A DNA stretch of 59,877 nucleotides from Acanthamoeba sp. SK_2022b (Eukaryota > Discosea > Longamoebia > Acanthamoebidae). The stretch covers positions 1 through 59,877 of the forward strand of contig JANDJZ010000295.1 of the NCBI GenBank assembly GCA_027943245.1. The letters run 5' to 3'. Below are positions 34,883 through 44,681 of the stretch, piece by piece; positions within the stretch are counted from its first letter, which is position 1, and every line of letters starts with the position of its first letter. Position numbers and translations under genes: made by a program. The notes under the pieces are model-generated. The model had not been told where the DNA came from, made no database searches, and saw only the letters and a list, made by a program, of their open reading frames with translations.

Positions 34883-36322
34883 ATGAACGCGACTGCCTCC
34901 TCCCTTTCCCGCCCCACGGTGCTGCACCTGGGACTGGGCTCTTTCCATCGCGCGCACCAGGCTGCCTACCAGCAGCGATTGATGGATGCGGGCGACACGC
35001 AGTGGGCGCTGGTGGGCGCCAATCTGCGCCCTGACATGGCGCAGACGCTGCACGCCCTGGTGCGCCAAGGCGGTGCCTACACGCTGGAGACGATTGCGCC
35101 CAACGGCACGGTGCACTACCAGTGGATGGATGCCTTGAGCGAGGTGATTCCGTACGCGCCCGGGCTGGCCGCCGTCGTGCAGCGGGGCGCCTGGCCGGCC
35201 ACCCGCATCATCTCCTTCACGGTCACCGAGGCCGGTTACTGCCTGGATGGTCAGGGAGCGCTCGACGCCGCGCATCCCGATCTGGCGCAGGACCTGGAGC
35301 GCGCACGCCGGGGCGAGGCGGGGACCACCATCTATGGCGTGCTCTGCGCCATCCTGCAGGCGCGCCGCGCCACCGATGCCGGCCCCGTCACGCTGCTGAG
35401 CTGCGACAACCTGCGCCACAACGGCGACCGCCTGCGCGCCGGCCTGCTGGCCTTCATGCGCCAGGCACAGCTGCATGGGCTGGCCGACTGGGCACAGCGG
35501 CATACCAGCTGCCCCAACGCCATGGTCGATCGCATCACTCCCCGCCCGCCACCGGAGCTGCGCGCGCGCGTGCTGGCCGCCACCGGCCGCGACGACGAGG
35601 CCGCGGTGATGGCCGAGCGCTTCACGCAATGGGTGATCGAGGACCGCTTCATTGCCGGGCGCCCCGCCTGGCAGACCGTGGGCGTGGAGCTGGTGCCCTC
35701 GGTGGCGCCTTACGAAGAGGCCAAGATCCGCATCCTCAACGCCAGCCACAGCTGCATCGCCTGGGCCGGGACGCTGGCGGGCCTGGAGCATATCCACGAA
35801 GGCTGCGCCGTGCCCGCGATACGCCAGATGGTCTGGGACTACGTGACCCGGGATGTGATCGCCTGCCTTTGCGCACCGGGCCGGCCCAGCCCGCTGGACC
35901 TGCCGGCCTACCGTGACACGGTGCTGGAGCGCTTTGGCAATGCCGCCCTGCGCGACACCAACCAGCGCGTGGCGGCCGATGGGTTTGCCAAGATCCCCGG
36001 CTTCATCGCGCCCACGCTGCGCGAGCGGCTGGCGGACAACGCCGCCATCGATGCCGCGGCCATGCTGCCAGCGCTGTTCCTGGCCTTCCTGCAGCGCTGG
36101 CACCGGGGCACACTGCCCTATGCGTACCAGGACCAGGCCATGGACCCGGCGGTGGCGCATGCCATCTGCGCGGCGCCCGATCCCGTGGCCTCGCTGTGCG
36201 CCGAGCCGCTGCTGTGGGGCGAGGTGGCAGGCCATCCGCAGCTGGTGGAGTCGGTGCGCCGGGCCTCGGAGCGGGTACGGGCATTTGTGGACAGAACCGA
36301 AACATGCACAAGGCGGAGCTGA
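34883..36322 (+). CDS. Mannitol/arabinitol dehydrogenase-family oxidoreductase
   Basis: A 479-residue polyol-specific long-chain dehydrogenase. The N-terminal HLGLGSFHRAHQA is the family NAD-binding start, TEAGYCLD and LSCDNLRHNG are conserved blocks, and the catalytic motif with Lys is VAPYEEAKIRILNASHS near residues 271-287. Family members oxidise mannitol to fructose or D-arabinitol to xylulose. The GSFHRAHQA and PYEEAK text suits both. The adjacent kinase and the nearby pgi/zwf favour mannitol to fructose, while D-arabinitol 4-dehydrogenase is the main alternative. It is 62 bp after the ATPase gene and 1 bp before the kinase. Confidence 0.87.
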   Translation: MNATASSLSRPTVLHLGLGSFHRAHQAAYQQRLMDAGDTQWALVGANLRPDMAQTLHALVRQGGAYTLETIAPNGTVHYQWMDALSEVIPYAPGLAAVVQRGAWPATRIISFTVTEAGYCLDGQGALDAAHPDLAQDLERARRGEAGTTIYGVLCAILQARRATDAGPVTLLSCDNLRHNGDRLRAGLLAFMRQAQLHGLADWAQRHTSCPNAMVDRITPRPPPELRARVLAATGRDDEAAVMAERFTQWVIEDRFIAGRPAWQTVGVELVPSVAPYEEAKIRILNASHSCIAWAGTLAGLEHIHEGCAVPAIRQMVWDYVTRDVIACLCAPGRPSPLDLPAYRDTVLERFGNAALRDTNQRVAADGFAKIPGFIAPTLRERLADNAAIDAAAMLPALFLAFLQRWHRGTLPYAYQDQAMDPAVAHAICAAPDPVASLCAEPLLWGEVAGHPQLVESVRRASERVRAFVDRTETCTRRS

Positions 36323-36323
36323 C

Positions 36324-37292
36324 ATGCGCATAGCCATCGTGGGCGAGGCCCTGATCGATTTCACCGCCACGGGTGGCCTGGCCTTCCAGGGCCATGAGGG
36401 CGGGGCGCCCGCCAATGGCGCCATCGCGGCGGCGCGGCTGGGGCAGGCCACGGGCCTTGTCTCGCAGCTCTCGGAGGACCTCTTTGGCGAGCGCCTGTTC
36501 GCGCACCTGCAGCGCAACGGCGTGGACATGCGCCTGGTGCAGCGCTGCAGCGCGCCCAGCACGCTGGCCTTTGTGGAGCGCGGCGAACACACCAACCGCT
36601 ATGCCTTCTACATGCAGGGCACGGCCGACACGCTGTGGGCGCCTGCCGAGCTGCCGAAGTTGCCGGACGAATGCCGCATCCTGCAGTTCGGCTCCATCGC
36701 GCTGCTGCATGCGCCTGCGGGGCCGCGCATCCTGGATCTGGTGGCCGCGCAGCGCGGTCGGCGCCTCATCGTCTTCGACCCCAATGTGCGCCCCACGCTG
36801 ATCCGCGATGCGCAGGCCTTCCGGCGCGACTGCCTGGCCTGGCTGGCCCTGGCCGACCTGGTCAAGCTCAGCGACGAGGATGCGGCCTTCATCGCGCCCG
36901 GTCAGCCGGTGCTGGAGGCTGCCGGGAGCTGGCTGTCGCGCGGGCCCAGGGCCGTGGTGCTCACGCAGGGGGCCGAGGGGGCCACCTTGCTGCGCGCAGG
37001 CCACGCGCCGCTGTCGGTGAGCCCGCCTGCAGTGCCGCTGGCGGACACCATCGGCGCGGGCGACACCTTTGGCGCGGCACTGTCCGTGGCGTTGCTCGAG
37101 CGCGGCGTGGAGCAGGCGCAGCAGTTGAAGTCCCTGCCAGATGCCGCGTGGCGCGAGGTGCTGCGCTTTGCGGCCACGGCTGCCGCGCTCAATTGCACGC
37201 GCGCCGGCGCCCAGCCGCCCTGGCGTGCGGAGCTGGATGCCGCGCTTGCGGGCCTGGATGCTGCGCAGGCGCAGCAGCACCACAGGGCGTAG
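36324..37292 (+). CDS. PfkB-family carbohydrate kinase, probable fructokinase
   Basis: A 322-residue ribokinase-fold sugar kinase. The N-terminal IVGEALIDF and GGAPANGAIAAARLG substrate-binding stretch and the C-terminal DTIGAGDTFGAAL signature (anion hole plus catalytic Asp, about residues 245-257) are intact. With the polyol dehydrogenase immediately upstream it would phosphorylate the ketose product, most likely fructose to fructose-6-P. A different ketose is possible. Its ATG lies one base after the dehydrogenase stop, so the two are tightly coupled. It is the last structural gene before the AraC-type regulator. Confidence 0.9.
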   Translation: MRIAIVGEALIDFTATGGLAFQGHEGGAPANGAIAAARLGQATGLVSQLSEDLFGERLFAHLQRNGVDMRLVQRCSAPSTLAFVERGEHTNRYAFYMQGTADTLWAPAELPKLPDECRILQFGSIALLHAPAGPRILDLVAAQRGRRLIVFDPNVRPTLIRDAQAFRRDCLAWLALADLVKLSDEDAAFIAPGQPVLEAAGSWLSRGPRAVVLTQGAEGATLLRAGHAPLSVSPPAVPLADTIGAGDTFGAALSVALLERGVEQAQQLKSLPDAAWREVLRFAATAAALNCTRAGAQPPWRAELDAALAGLDAAQAQQHHRA

Positions 37293-37354
37293 CGGCCGCC
37301 GGTGTTACCGTGCGCCCTGTGCCCGTCTCCATCGTCCCTGATTGACCGACTGCC

Positions 37355-38287
37355 ATGCCCAGCACACGCCGCCGCCCGCCGCGCCAGCGCCATCCCGAAC
37401 TGGAGCGCGACTTTGTCCGCACGCCCGCCCTCGGCTATGAAGACGTGGAGGGCAGTGGCCTGGTGCGCTGCCTGGCGCATGGTTTCCCGAGTCCGCTGGT
37501 GCGCTGGCATTTCCATGACGAGTACGAGCTGCATCTCATCACCCACACCTCGGGCCGTGCCTTCGTGGGTGACTGGATAGGGCCGTTCGAGCCGGGCCAC
37601 CTCGTGCTGTGCGGGCCGCGCCTGCCGCACAACTGGATATCGTTCGACGTGCCCGAGGCCGGCGCGCCCGAACGCGATCTCGTCATCCTGTTCAACCACG
37701 ATCCCATTGCCCGTGCGGCCGAGCAGATCCCCGAGATGCGCGAGGTACTGCAGCTGCTGGACCGCGCGCGCCACGGCATCGAGTTCTTCGGCATGGCCGA
37801 GGCAGCGCGCGCGCACTGGGAGGGGGTCCGGGGTGCGCGCGGCATGCGCCGCTTCGCGGCCTTTTGTGATCTGCTGTCCGATCTTTCCGAATGCACGGAC
37901 TACCGGCTGCTGTCGGCCGTGCAGATGCAGGGCGTGCAGGCCGAGGCCCAGGTGGACCAGATCAACGAGGTGGTCAACCGCATCATGGCGCGCGTGAACG
38001 AGCCGCTGAGCCTGGCGGACGTGGCGGCCGAACTGGGCATGAGCGAAAGCCGCTTCAGCCGTTTCTTTCGCCGTGCCACAGGCAACAGCTTCACCGACTT
38101 TGTCAGCCGCGTGCGCATCAACAGTGCCTGCCATCTGCTCATGCAGACCGATTGCTTCATCGCCGATATCTGTTTTCAGGTCGGCTTCAGCAATCTGGCC
38201 AACTTCAACCGGCGCTTCCTTGAAATCAAGGGGATGACGCCCTCGGAATTCCGCAGGCAGGCCGAAAGCCGCTTCGGCGCGGGCTGA
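37355..38287 (+). CDS. AraC-family transcriptional regulator
   Basis: A 310-residue regulator. The N-terminal cupin-type sensing domain (VRWHFHDEYELHLITHTSGRAFVGD, then FEPGHLVLCGPRLPHNW) would bind the inducer. The C-terminal 100 residues hold two helix-turn-helix units: LSLADVAAELGMSESRFSRFFRRATG, and FIADICFQVGFSNLANFNRRFLEIKGMTPSEFR, the canonical AraC signature. It lies 62 bp after the sugar kinase on the same strand and is the natural candidate activator of the polyol operon. The frame starts with an Arg-rich stretch (MPSTRRRPPRQRH). Confidence 0.92.
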   Translation: MPSTRRRPPRQRHPELERDFVRTPALGYEDVEGSGLVRCLAHGFPSPLVRWHFHDEYELHLITHTSGRAFVGDWIGPFEPGHLVLCGPRLPHNWISFDVPEAGAPERDLVILFNHDPIARAAEQIPEMREVLQLLDRARHGIEFFGMAEAARAHWEGVRGARGMRRFAAFCDLLSDLSECTDYRLLSAVQMQGVQAEAQVDQINEVVNRIMARVNEPLSLADVAAELGMSESRFSRFFRRATGNSFTDFVSRVRINSACHLLMQTDCFIADICFQVGFSNLANFNRRFLEIKGMTPSEFRRQAESRFGAG

Positions 38288-38566
38288 GGCGGGCGAGGGA
38301 CCTGGAATCCGGCAAAGAAGGGGTGTGGTATTGCGCGCCACATGGGTAGAGCCCTTATTGCCGCGCTGGCACAGATCGATATGCTGGGTTGCGAAAAACA
38401 CATGTTCCGCATCGGATCCGTGGCCAGTTTGTGACCACGATCAAGGAATGTGTCTTCCTCTGCGCGCAGGGGCGAAAGCAGGGTTCCTGACGATATCAAT
38501 CACAGGGGGCCCCATTGTAGAATCCGCCGAATTTTGCGCTTTCAACAACAGAACCACGCCCTCGAT

Positions 38567-39217
38567 ATGAAGTTGCTTGCCTCTTTGCTGACGGCTGCCA
38601 TTCTTGCTGCAGCCCCCGCCTTTCCCGCTTTCTCCGCTGGCGAGGCACCTGCTGCCCCGGCTCAGCCGAAGGCGGCCAAGGCCGATCTGGCGAAGGGCGA
38701 GGCCAGCTACACCGCCGTCTGCGCGGCATGCCATGCGGCCGACGGCAATTCGACGGTGCCCATCCAGCCCAAGCTGGCCGGCCAGCATCCCGAGTACCTG
38801 GTCAAGCAGTTGCTGGAGTTCAAGGACGACAAGCGCAAGGACCCGGTGATGAAGGGCTTTGCCAGCATGCTCAGCGAGCCTGACATGAAGAACATCGCCG
38901 CCTGGCTGCATGCGCAAAAGCCCAAGGACGGCTTTGCCAAGGACAAGGACCTGGTGGCCATGGGCGAGCGCATCTACCGTGGTGGCATCCAGGAGCGCAA
39001 CATCGCCGCCTGCGCAGGCTGCCACAGCCCCAACGGCGCCGGCATCCCGGCCCAGTACCCGCGTCTGGCCGGCCAGCACGCCGACTACACCACCACCCAG
39101 CTCACGGCCTTCCGTGACGGCAAGCGCGGCAATAGCATTCAGATGACGCAGGTTGCTGCCAAGCTTAACGATCGCGAAATCAAGGCCGTGGCAGACTACA
39201 TCGCTGGCCTGCGTTGA
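38567..39217 (+). CDS. Cytochrome c4 family di-heme protein
   Basis: A 216-residue periplasmic protein with a signal peptide (cleavage near FPAFSAG, about residue 23). Two heme c attachment motifs are present: CAACH near residue 57 and CAGCH near 152. Each half also has a distal Met region (KGFASM, NSIQM). The two-domain layout is that of cytochrome c4, an electron donor to terminal oxidases. ATG 38567 gives a clean signal peptide. The frame is open upstream, but that part has no homology. The heme-attachment machinery gene pair follows after a terminator, which fits its maturation need. Confidence 0.95.
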   Translation: MKLLASLLTAAILAAAPAFPAFSAGEAPAAPAQPKAAKADLAKGEASYTAVCAACHAADGNSTVPIQPKLAGQHPEYLVKQLLEFKDDKRKDPVMKGFASMLSEPDMKNIAAWLHAQKPKDGFAKDKDLVAMGERIYRGGIQERNIAACAGCHSPNGAGIPAQYPRLAGQHADYTTTQLTAFRDGKRGNSIQMTQVAAKLNDREIKAVADYIAGLR

Positions 39218-39290
39218 TGTGCTCCCGGAACCGATGCGGTTCCCAGGGTAATCACCGGGAACCTATTGCCCTATAGACGCCCCAAGCCAG

Positions 39291-39329
39291 GCGGGTCCAT
39301 CGCATGAATGCAGATGGTCCCGCTTTTTT
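39291..39329 (+). terminator. Intrinsic terminator after the cytochrome c4 gene
   Basis: GCGGGTCCATC (39291-39301) pairs with GATGGTCCCGC (39313-39323) with one mismatch across an 11-nt loop. Six T residues follow (39324-39329). It separates the cytochrome gene from resB. Confidence 0.85.
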
Positions 39330-39356
39330 CATTCGGGTTTTGGTTTTTCGCTCTTC

Positions 39357-41540
39357 ATGTCAGACAACTCTTCCGGTGCCGCTCTTGCCTCCCCCCGCCC
39401 GCAGGCCGCGCGCGCGATGCTGGAGCTGCTGGCATCGATGCGCTTTGCGATCTCGCTGCTGACGGTCATCTGCATTGCCTCGGTGATCGGCACCGTGCTC
39501 AAGCAGCATGAGCCGGTGGGCAACTACGTCAACCAGTTCGGACCGTTCTGGGCCCAGCTGTTTCTTGCGCTCAAGCTCAATGCGGTCTACAGCGCCTGGT
39601 GGTTCCTGCTGATCCTGGCCTTTCTGGTTATCAGCACCTCGCTGTGCGTGGCACGCCATGCGCCCAAATACCTGGCCGATCTGCGCAATTTCAAGGAAAA
39701 CGTTCGCGAGCAAAGCCTCAAGGCCTTCAGCCACCGTGCGCAGAATGTGGTGCCCGGCAGCACCGAGGAAGCCGCCAGGCGCCTGGGCCAGCAGCTGGTG
39801 TCGGGCGGCTGGAAGGTGCGGCTGCAGCAGCGCGATACGGCGGCCGGTCCCGGCACGGGCTGGATGCTGGCGGCCAAGGCGGGCGCGGCCCACAAGCTGG
39901 GCTACATCGCCGCCCATGGCGCCATCGTGCTGATCTGCCTGGGGGGGCTGTTCGACGGTGACCTTATCGTGCGTGCGCAGATGTGGCTGGGAGGCAAAAC
40001 ACCTTATACCGGCGGTGGCCTGATCTCCGAGGTGTCCGAGCAGCACCGGCTGAGCGAACGCAACCCCACCTTCCGCGGCAACCTGCTGGTGACCGAGGGC
40101 GGCACGGCGGGCACGGCCATCCTGTCGCAGTCCGATGGCGTGCTGCTGCAGGAGCTGCCCTTTGCGGTGGAGCTCAAGAAGTTCATCGTCGAGTACTACT
40201 CCACGGGCATGCCCAAGCTGTTTGCCAGCGAGGTCGTCATCCACGACAAGGCCACGGGCGAGAAGCTGGAAAAGCGCATCGAGGTCAACCACCCGGCCAG
40301 CTACCGCGGCATCGAGATCTACCAGTCCAGCTTTGATGACGGCGGCTCGTCGGTGAAGCTGCATGCCGTGCCGCTGGAGGCCGGGACCAAGCCCTTCGAT
40401 GTCGAAGGCGTGATTGGCGGCTCCAGCCAGTTCACGCGCAAGCTCGCCGACGGCAAGGACGAGGCGCTGACGCTGGAGTTTGCCGAGCTGCGCACCATCA
40501 ACGTCGAGAACTTCGGCGGTGCGGGCGGCGCCAGTGGCAGCGCCACCGATGTGCGCAAGGTGGACCTGAAGCAGGCCATCGACGAGCGCCTGGGCGCGGC
40601 CCACAAGACCGTGACCAAGAAGGAGCTGCGCAACATCGGCCCCAGCATCCGCTACAAGCTGCGCGATGCCGCGGGCCAGGCGCGCGAGTTCCAGAACTAC
40701 ATGCTGCCCGTGGACACGGGCGACGGCCAGCGCGTGTTCCTGCTGGGCGTGCGCGACAACCAGGCCGACGCCATGCGCTATCTGCGCATTCCCGCCGACC
40801 CCGAAAGCGAAATGGACACCTTCCTGCGCCTGCGCAGCGCGCTGCAGGATCCCAAACTGCGCGAGCAGGCGGCCCGGGCCTATGTGGCCAAGGCCATCGA
40901 TTCCTCGCGCTCCGAACTGAGCGGTGCGCTGGCGCAGTCGGCCACCAAGGCGCTGGAGCTGTTCGCGGGACAGACCGACAAGAAGGGTCCCGATGGCAAG
41001 CCGCTGGGCGGGCTGCAGGCCATCTCCGATTTCATGGAAAGCAATGTGCCCGCGGCCGAGCGTGAACGCGCGGGCGAGGTGCTGGTGCGCATTCTCAATG
41101 GCGTGCTGTTCGAGATGGCCCAGATCGTGCGGGCCCAGGCCGGCCAGGCACCGCTGGAGCCCAGCGAGCAGACGCAGTCCTTCATGACACAGGCCGTGTT
41201 CTCGCTCAGCGACGCGCAGTTCTACCCCGTGCCCATGGTCTTCATGCTGCAGGACTTCAAGCAGGTGCAGGCCAGCGTGTTCCAGGTGGCGCGTGCGCCG
41301 GGCAAGAACGTGGTGTATCTGGGCTGCCTGTTTCTCATCATCGGCGTGTTCTGCATGCTGTACGTGCGCGACCGCCGCATCTGGATCTGGCTCACGCCTC
41401 GCGATGGCCAAAGCCATGCCGAAATGGCCTTGTCCACCAATCGAAAAACGCTCGATGGTGATAGAGAATTCGCCATGCTGGCCGGCAAGCTGATAGGCGC
41501 CGAGCCCATCCACAAGAAACCCCCCGGAGGTTCCGCATGA
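39357..41540 (+). CDS. resB: ResB-like cytochrome c biogenesis protein (System II)
   Basis: A 727-residue membrane protein of the ResB/Ccs1 family. With the CcsA-type partner it delivers heme to apocytochromes outside the inner membrane. Transmembrane segments are at about residues 23-43 and 75-95 (AWWFLLILAFLVISTSLCVA), then near 180, with a large periplasmic region and a final segment near 645-665 (NVVYLGCLFLIIGVFCMLYV). The LASMRFAISLLTVICIASVIGTVLKQ opening is typical. The ATG at 39357 is followed by a low-complexity Ser/Ala stretch. The stop overlaps the next gene by four bases. Confidence 0.93.
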   Translation: MSDNSSGAALASPRPQAARAMLELLASMRFAISLLTVICIASVIGTVLKQHEPVGNYVNQFGPFWAQLFLALKLNAVYSAWWFLLILAFLVISTSLCVARHAPKYLADLRNFKENVREQSLKAFSHRAQNVVPGSTEEAARRLGQQLVSGGWKVRLQQRDTAAGPGTGWMLAAKAGAAHKLGYIAAHGAIVLICLGGLFDGDLIVRAQMWLGGKTPYTGGGLISEVSEQHRLSERNPTFRGNLLVTEGGTAGTAILSQSDGVLLQELPFAVELKKFIVEYYSTGMPKLFASEVVIHDKATGEKLEKRIEVNHPASYRGIEIYQSSFDDGGSSVKLHAVPLEAGTKPFDVEGVIGGSSQFTRKLADGKDEALTLEFAELRTINVENFGGAGGASGSATDVRKVDLKQAIDERLGAAHKTVTKKELRNIGPSIRYKLRDAAGQAREFQNYMLPVDTGDGQRVFLLGVRDNQADAMRYLRIPADPESEMDTFLRLRSALQDPKLREQAARAYVAKAIDSSRSELSGALAQSATKALELFAGQTDKKGPDGKPLGGLQAISDFMESNVPAAERERAGEVLVRILNGVLFEMAQIVRAQAGQAPLEPSEQTQSFMTQAVFSLSDAQFYPVPMVFMLQDFKQVQASVFQVARAPGKNVVYLGCLFLIIGVFCMLYVRDRRIWIWLTPRDGQSHAEMALSTNRKTLDGDREFAMLAGKLIGAEPIHKKPPGGSA

Positions 41541-42874
41541 ACACCGCCACCACGACGACTTTGACGCTCAACGAGGGCTTCTTCGCCCGCCGCAACTGGT
41601 TCGACTGGGTGTTTGCGGCCCTCGTGGCGGCGGGGCTGCTCTATGCGCTGCAGCGCTATGGCGAGTACATGGATGTCTACGAGAAGTGCATCCTGGTCGG
41701 CACCATTCCCGCGGCCATCTGGCTGGGCTGGTTCTGGCGCTCGCTGCGGGCGCTGATGCTGGTGGTGGCCGGGCTGTCGCTGCTGGCCATTGCGCTGTAC
41801 CAGGGGCCGGAGGGGGCGCAGCTGGCGCGCTCGGACACGGTGTTCGGCCTCAAGTACTTCCTGTCCAGCCAGTCGGCCATCCTCTGGATGAGCATGGTGT
41901 TCTTCATCAGCACCGTCTTCTACTGGATCGGCATGTTTGCGCGGGGCGAGGGCACGGCGCTGTCGCTGCTGGGCTCGCGCCTGGCCTGGCTGGCCGTGAC
42001 GCTGGCGCTGGTGGGCACCATGGTGCGCTGGTACGAGAGCTATCTGATCGGCCCTGACGTGGGGCACATCCCGGTCAGCAACCTCTATGAAGTGTTCGTC
42101 ATGTTCTGCTGGATGACGGCGCTGTTCTATCTGTACTACGAACAGCACTACGACACGCGCGCCCTGGGTGGCTTCGTGATGCTGGTGGTCAGCGCGGCCG
42201 TGGGCTTTTTGCTGTGGTACACGCTGGTGCGCGAGGCGCACGAGATCCAGCCCCTGGTGCCGGCGCTCAAGAGCTGGTGGATGAAGCTGCATGTGCCGGC
42301 CAACTTCATCGGCTACGGCACCTTCGCGCTGGCGGCCATGGTCTCCTTCGCCTACCTCATCAAGCAGCAGGCCACGGAGACGCGCTGGTACAAGCTCGCC
42401 CCGCTGTGGATGCTGGGCGTGGTGCTGTGCTTCGAGCCCATCGTTTTCCGCAAGGGTGCGACCGACAACGGCGGCAGCTACTGGATGGTGTACTTCGGCG
42501 TCTCGGCGCTGATCGTGGCCGGCATCCTGCTGGCGCGCAAGCGCATCGCCGAGCGGCTGCCCAGCTTCGAGCTGCTGGACGATGTGATGTACAAGTCCAT
42601 CGCCGTGGGCTTTGCCTTCTTCACCATCGCCACCGTGCTGGGCGCGCTGTGGGCGGCCGAGGCCTGGGGCGGCTACTGGAGCTGGGATCCCAAGGAAACC
42701 TGGGCGCTGATCGTCTGGCTCAACTACGCGGCCTGGCTGCACATGCGCCTGGTCAAGGGCCTGCGCGGCACCGTGTCCGCCTGGTGGGCGCTGGGCGGGC
42801 TGGCCATCACCACCTTCGCCTTCCTGGGCGTGAACATGTTCCTGTCGGGACTGCACAGCTACGGCGAGCTGTGA
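41537..42874 (+). CDS. ccsB: CcsA/ResC-type heme exporter and handling protein (named CcsB in some annotations)
   Basis: A 445-residue polytopic protein. The tryptophan-rich WWD-type motif WGGYWSWDPKETWALIVW near residues 375-392 binds heme at the periplasmic face. Conserved His residues flank it (HVPANF, HMRL). With ResB it forms the System II cytochrome c synthase. It is coupled to resB by ATGA and ends 33 bp before a strong terminator, so the pair is a two-gene operon. Annotations of this family in beta-proteobacteria vary between ccsA, ccsB and resC. Confidence 0.93.
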   Translation: MNTATTTTLTLNEGFFARRNWFDWVFAALVAAGLLYALQRYGEYMDVYEKCILVGTIPAAIWLGWFWRSLRALMLVVAGLSLLAIALYQGPEGAQLARSDTVFGLKYFLSSQSAILWMSMVFFISTVFYWIGMFARGEGTALSLLGSRLAWLAVTLALVGTMVRWYESYLIGPDVGHIPVSNLYEVFVMFCWMTALFYLYYEQHYDTRALGGFVMLVVSAAVGFLLWYTLVREAHEIQPLVPALKSWWMKLHVPANFIGYGTFALAAMVSFAYLIKQQATETRWYKLAPLWMLGVVLCFEPIVFRKGATDNGGSYWMVYFGVSALIVAGILLARKRIAERLPSFELLDDVMYKSIAVGFAFFTIATVLGALWAAEAWGGYWSWDPKETWALIVWLNYAAWLHMRLVKGLRGTVSAWWALGGLAITTFAFLGVNMFLSGLHSYGEL

Positions 42875-42906
42875 TCCGCTGCTGATTCGGACCGCCGCCG
42901 AATAAA

Positions 42907-42941
42907 GGGCTGCATGCGCCGGCGCGCATGCAGCCCTTTTT
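42907..42941 (+). terminator. Strong intrinsic terminator after the ccs operon
   Basis: GGGCTGCATGCGC (42907-42919) and its exact complement (42924-42936) form a 13-bp stem with a 4-nt loop, followed by five T residues. Confidence 0.92.
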
Positions 42942-43066
42942 GTATCCGGCTCTTTTTCATGGCAGTTGAGGCTGGGGCGTAGCATGGAACTTGCGCGGGC
43001 CTGCAAGGCTCCCAATCGTCATGCCGCCCGGCACCCCTGCCGCAGCAGGCACTTTCGGAGATTCCC

Positions 43067-44047
43067 ATGCTGATCCGCTCCCACGACAACGGCTTCCAAC
43101 ATCCGCAAGGCAGCGAAATCACGCCCCGGGCGAGCTACCTGCAGCGCCGGGCCTGGCTGCAGTACCTGGCCGCAGGTTCGGCCGGTGCCGCCTTGCCGGG
43201 CTGGGCGGCAGGCGTGCAGCGCCCCGGCAAGCTGGCGGCGCTGGCTTCCGTGCCTTCGCAGGTGCCGGGTGCGAACTCCATGGAGCGCGTCACCGCCTAT
43301 GCCGATGCGTCGCAGTACAACAACTTCTACGAATTCGGCCTGGACAAGGACGATCCTGCCAAGAACGCCCATACGCTCAAGACGCGGCCGTGGACAGTGA
43401 AGATCGAAGGCCTGGTCCAGCAGCCGCAGACACTGGACCTGGATGCGCTGCTCAAGCTCGCACCGCTGGAAGAGCGCATCTACCGGCTGCGCTGCGTGGA
43501 AGGCTGGTCCATGGTGATTCCCTGGGTCGGCTATTCCCTGGCCGAGCTGCTGCGCAAGGTGCAGCCGCTGGGCAGTGCCAAGTACGTGGAATTCGTGACC
43601 CTGGCCGACAAGGCGCAGATGCCGGGCCTGCGCAGCGGCGTGCTGGGCTGGCCTTACACCGAGGGGCTGCGCCTTGATGAAGCCATGCACCCGCTGACGC
43701 TGCTGGCCTTCGGCATGTATGGCGAAGTGCTGCCCAACCAGAATGGCGCGCCCGTGCGGCTGGTCGTGCCGTGGAAATACGGCTTCAAGAGCGCCAAGAG
43801 CATCGTTGCCATCCGCCTGACCGACAAGGAGCCGGGCACGGCCTGGAACAAGGCGGCGCGCAACGAGTACGGCTTTTATTCCAATGTGAATCCGGACGTG
43901 CCGCACCCGCGCTGGAGCCAGGCCACGGAGCGGCGCATTGGCGAGGATGGCCTGTTCGCCAAGAAGCGCAAGACGCTGCTGTTCAACGGCTACGAAGCCC
44001 AGGTCGGCCAGCTCTACACGGGCATGGATCTGAAGAAGTTCTATTGA
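43067..44047 (+). CDS. msrP: Protein-methionine-sulfoxide reductase, molybdopterin catalytic subunit
   Basis: A 326-residue MsrP (YedY) enzyme that repairs oxidised Met in periplasmic proteins using electrons from the membrane partner MsrQ. The N-terminus contains a twin-arginine export signal ([23 protein letters not shown], residues 25-48), needed because the molybdenum cofactor is inserted in the cytoplasm. The Mo-ligand Cys is in [15 protein letters not shown] near residue 144. The C-terminal block [25 protein letters not shown] is characteristic. It is 13 bp before msrQ. Confidence 0.95.
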   Translation: MLIRSHDNGFQHPQGSEITPRASYLQRRAWLQYLAAGSAGAALPGWAAGVQRPGKLAALASVPSQVPGANSMERVTAYADASQYNNFYEFGLDKDDPAKNAHTLKTRPWTVKIEGLVQQPQTLDLDALLKLAPLEERIYRLRCVEGWSMVIPWVGYSLAELLRKVQPLGSAKYVEFVTLADKAQMPGLRSGVLGWPYTEGLRLDEAMHPLTLLAFGMYGEVLPNQNGAPVRLVVPWKYGFKSAKSIVAIRLTDKEPGTAWNKAARNEYGFYSNVNPDVPHPRWSQATERRIGEDGLFAKKRKTLLFNGYEAQVGQLYTGMDLKKFY

Positions 44048-44060
44048 TGCGGCCCATGCA

Positions 44061-44681
44061 ATGACGGTGTTACAGCGCCTTTTGCTGCACCGGGCGGCCA
44101 AGCCGCTGGTGTTTCTTGTGTGCCTGCTGCCGTTTGCGTGGCTGCTGGCCGGAGCCATCCTGAACACTCTCGGCGCCAATCCGGCCGAGGCCCTGCTGCG
44201 CTCCACGGGGGACTGGACGCTGCGCTTTCTGTGCGTGGTGCTGGCCGTGACACCGCTGCGCCAGGCGCTGGGGCTGACGGCGCTGGCGCGCTTTCGGCGC
44301 ATGCTGGGCCTGTATGTGTTCTTCTACGCCGTGCTGCACCTGCTGTGCTATGCGTGGTTCGACATGGGGCTGGACTGGGGCGAGATCGTGCTCGACATCC
44401 CCAAGCGCCCGTTCATCCTCGTGGGCTTTGCGGCCCTGCTCTTGCTGACCGCGCTTGCCGCCACATCGCCGCACCGTGTGCTCCGGGCCATGGGCGCAAA
44501 GCGCTGGCAATGGCTGCACCGCTGCATTTATGCGGTGGCGCCGCTGGCCCTGCTGCATTTCTTCTGGATGCGCGCGGGCAAGAACAACTTCGCCGAGGTC
44601 GGCGTATACGCCGCCATTCTTGCGCTGCTGCTGGGCTGGCGTGTGGCCCATGCACTGCGCCGCCGGCGCGCCAGAAGCTAG
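44061..44681 (+). CDS. msrQ: MsrQ heme-binding membrane subunit
   Basis: A 206-residue inner-membrane ferric-reductase-like protein that passes quinone or flavin electrons to MsrP. About six hydrophobic segments are visible (LVFLVCLLPFAWLLAGAIL, VFFYAVLHLLCYAW, ILVGFAALLLLTALAAT and others). Heme-ligating His residues are in AVLHLLCYAW, the WQWLHRCIYA block and ALLHFFWM. The order msrP-msrQ is the standard one. Its final four bases overlap the end of the convergent di-iron protein gene (44678-44681). Confidence 0.95.
   Translation: MTVLQRLLLHRAAKPLVFLVCLLPFAWLLAGAILNTLGANPAEALLRSTGDWTLRFLCVVLAVTPLRQALGLTALARFRRMLGLYVFFYAVLHLLCYAWFDMGLDWGEIVLDIPKRPFILVGFAALLLLTALAATSPHRVLRAMGAKRWQWLHRCIYAVAPLALLHFFWMRAGKNNFAEVGVYAAILALLLGWRVAHALRRRRARS

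Noticed and set aside
38486..38503. A possible FNR-like site upstream of the cytochrome c4 gene (GACGATATCAA)
   Set aside because: Only the right half-site matches. The left half does not fit TTGAT at the required spacing.
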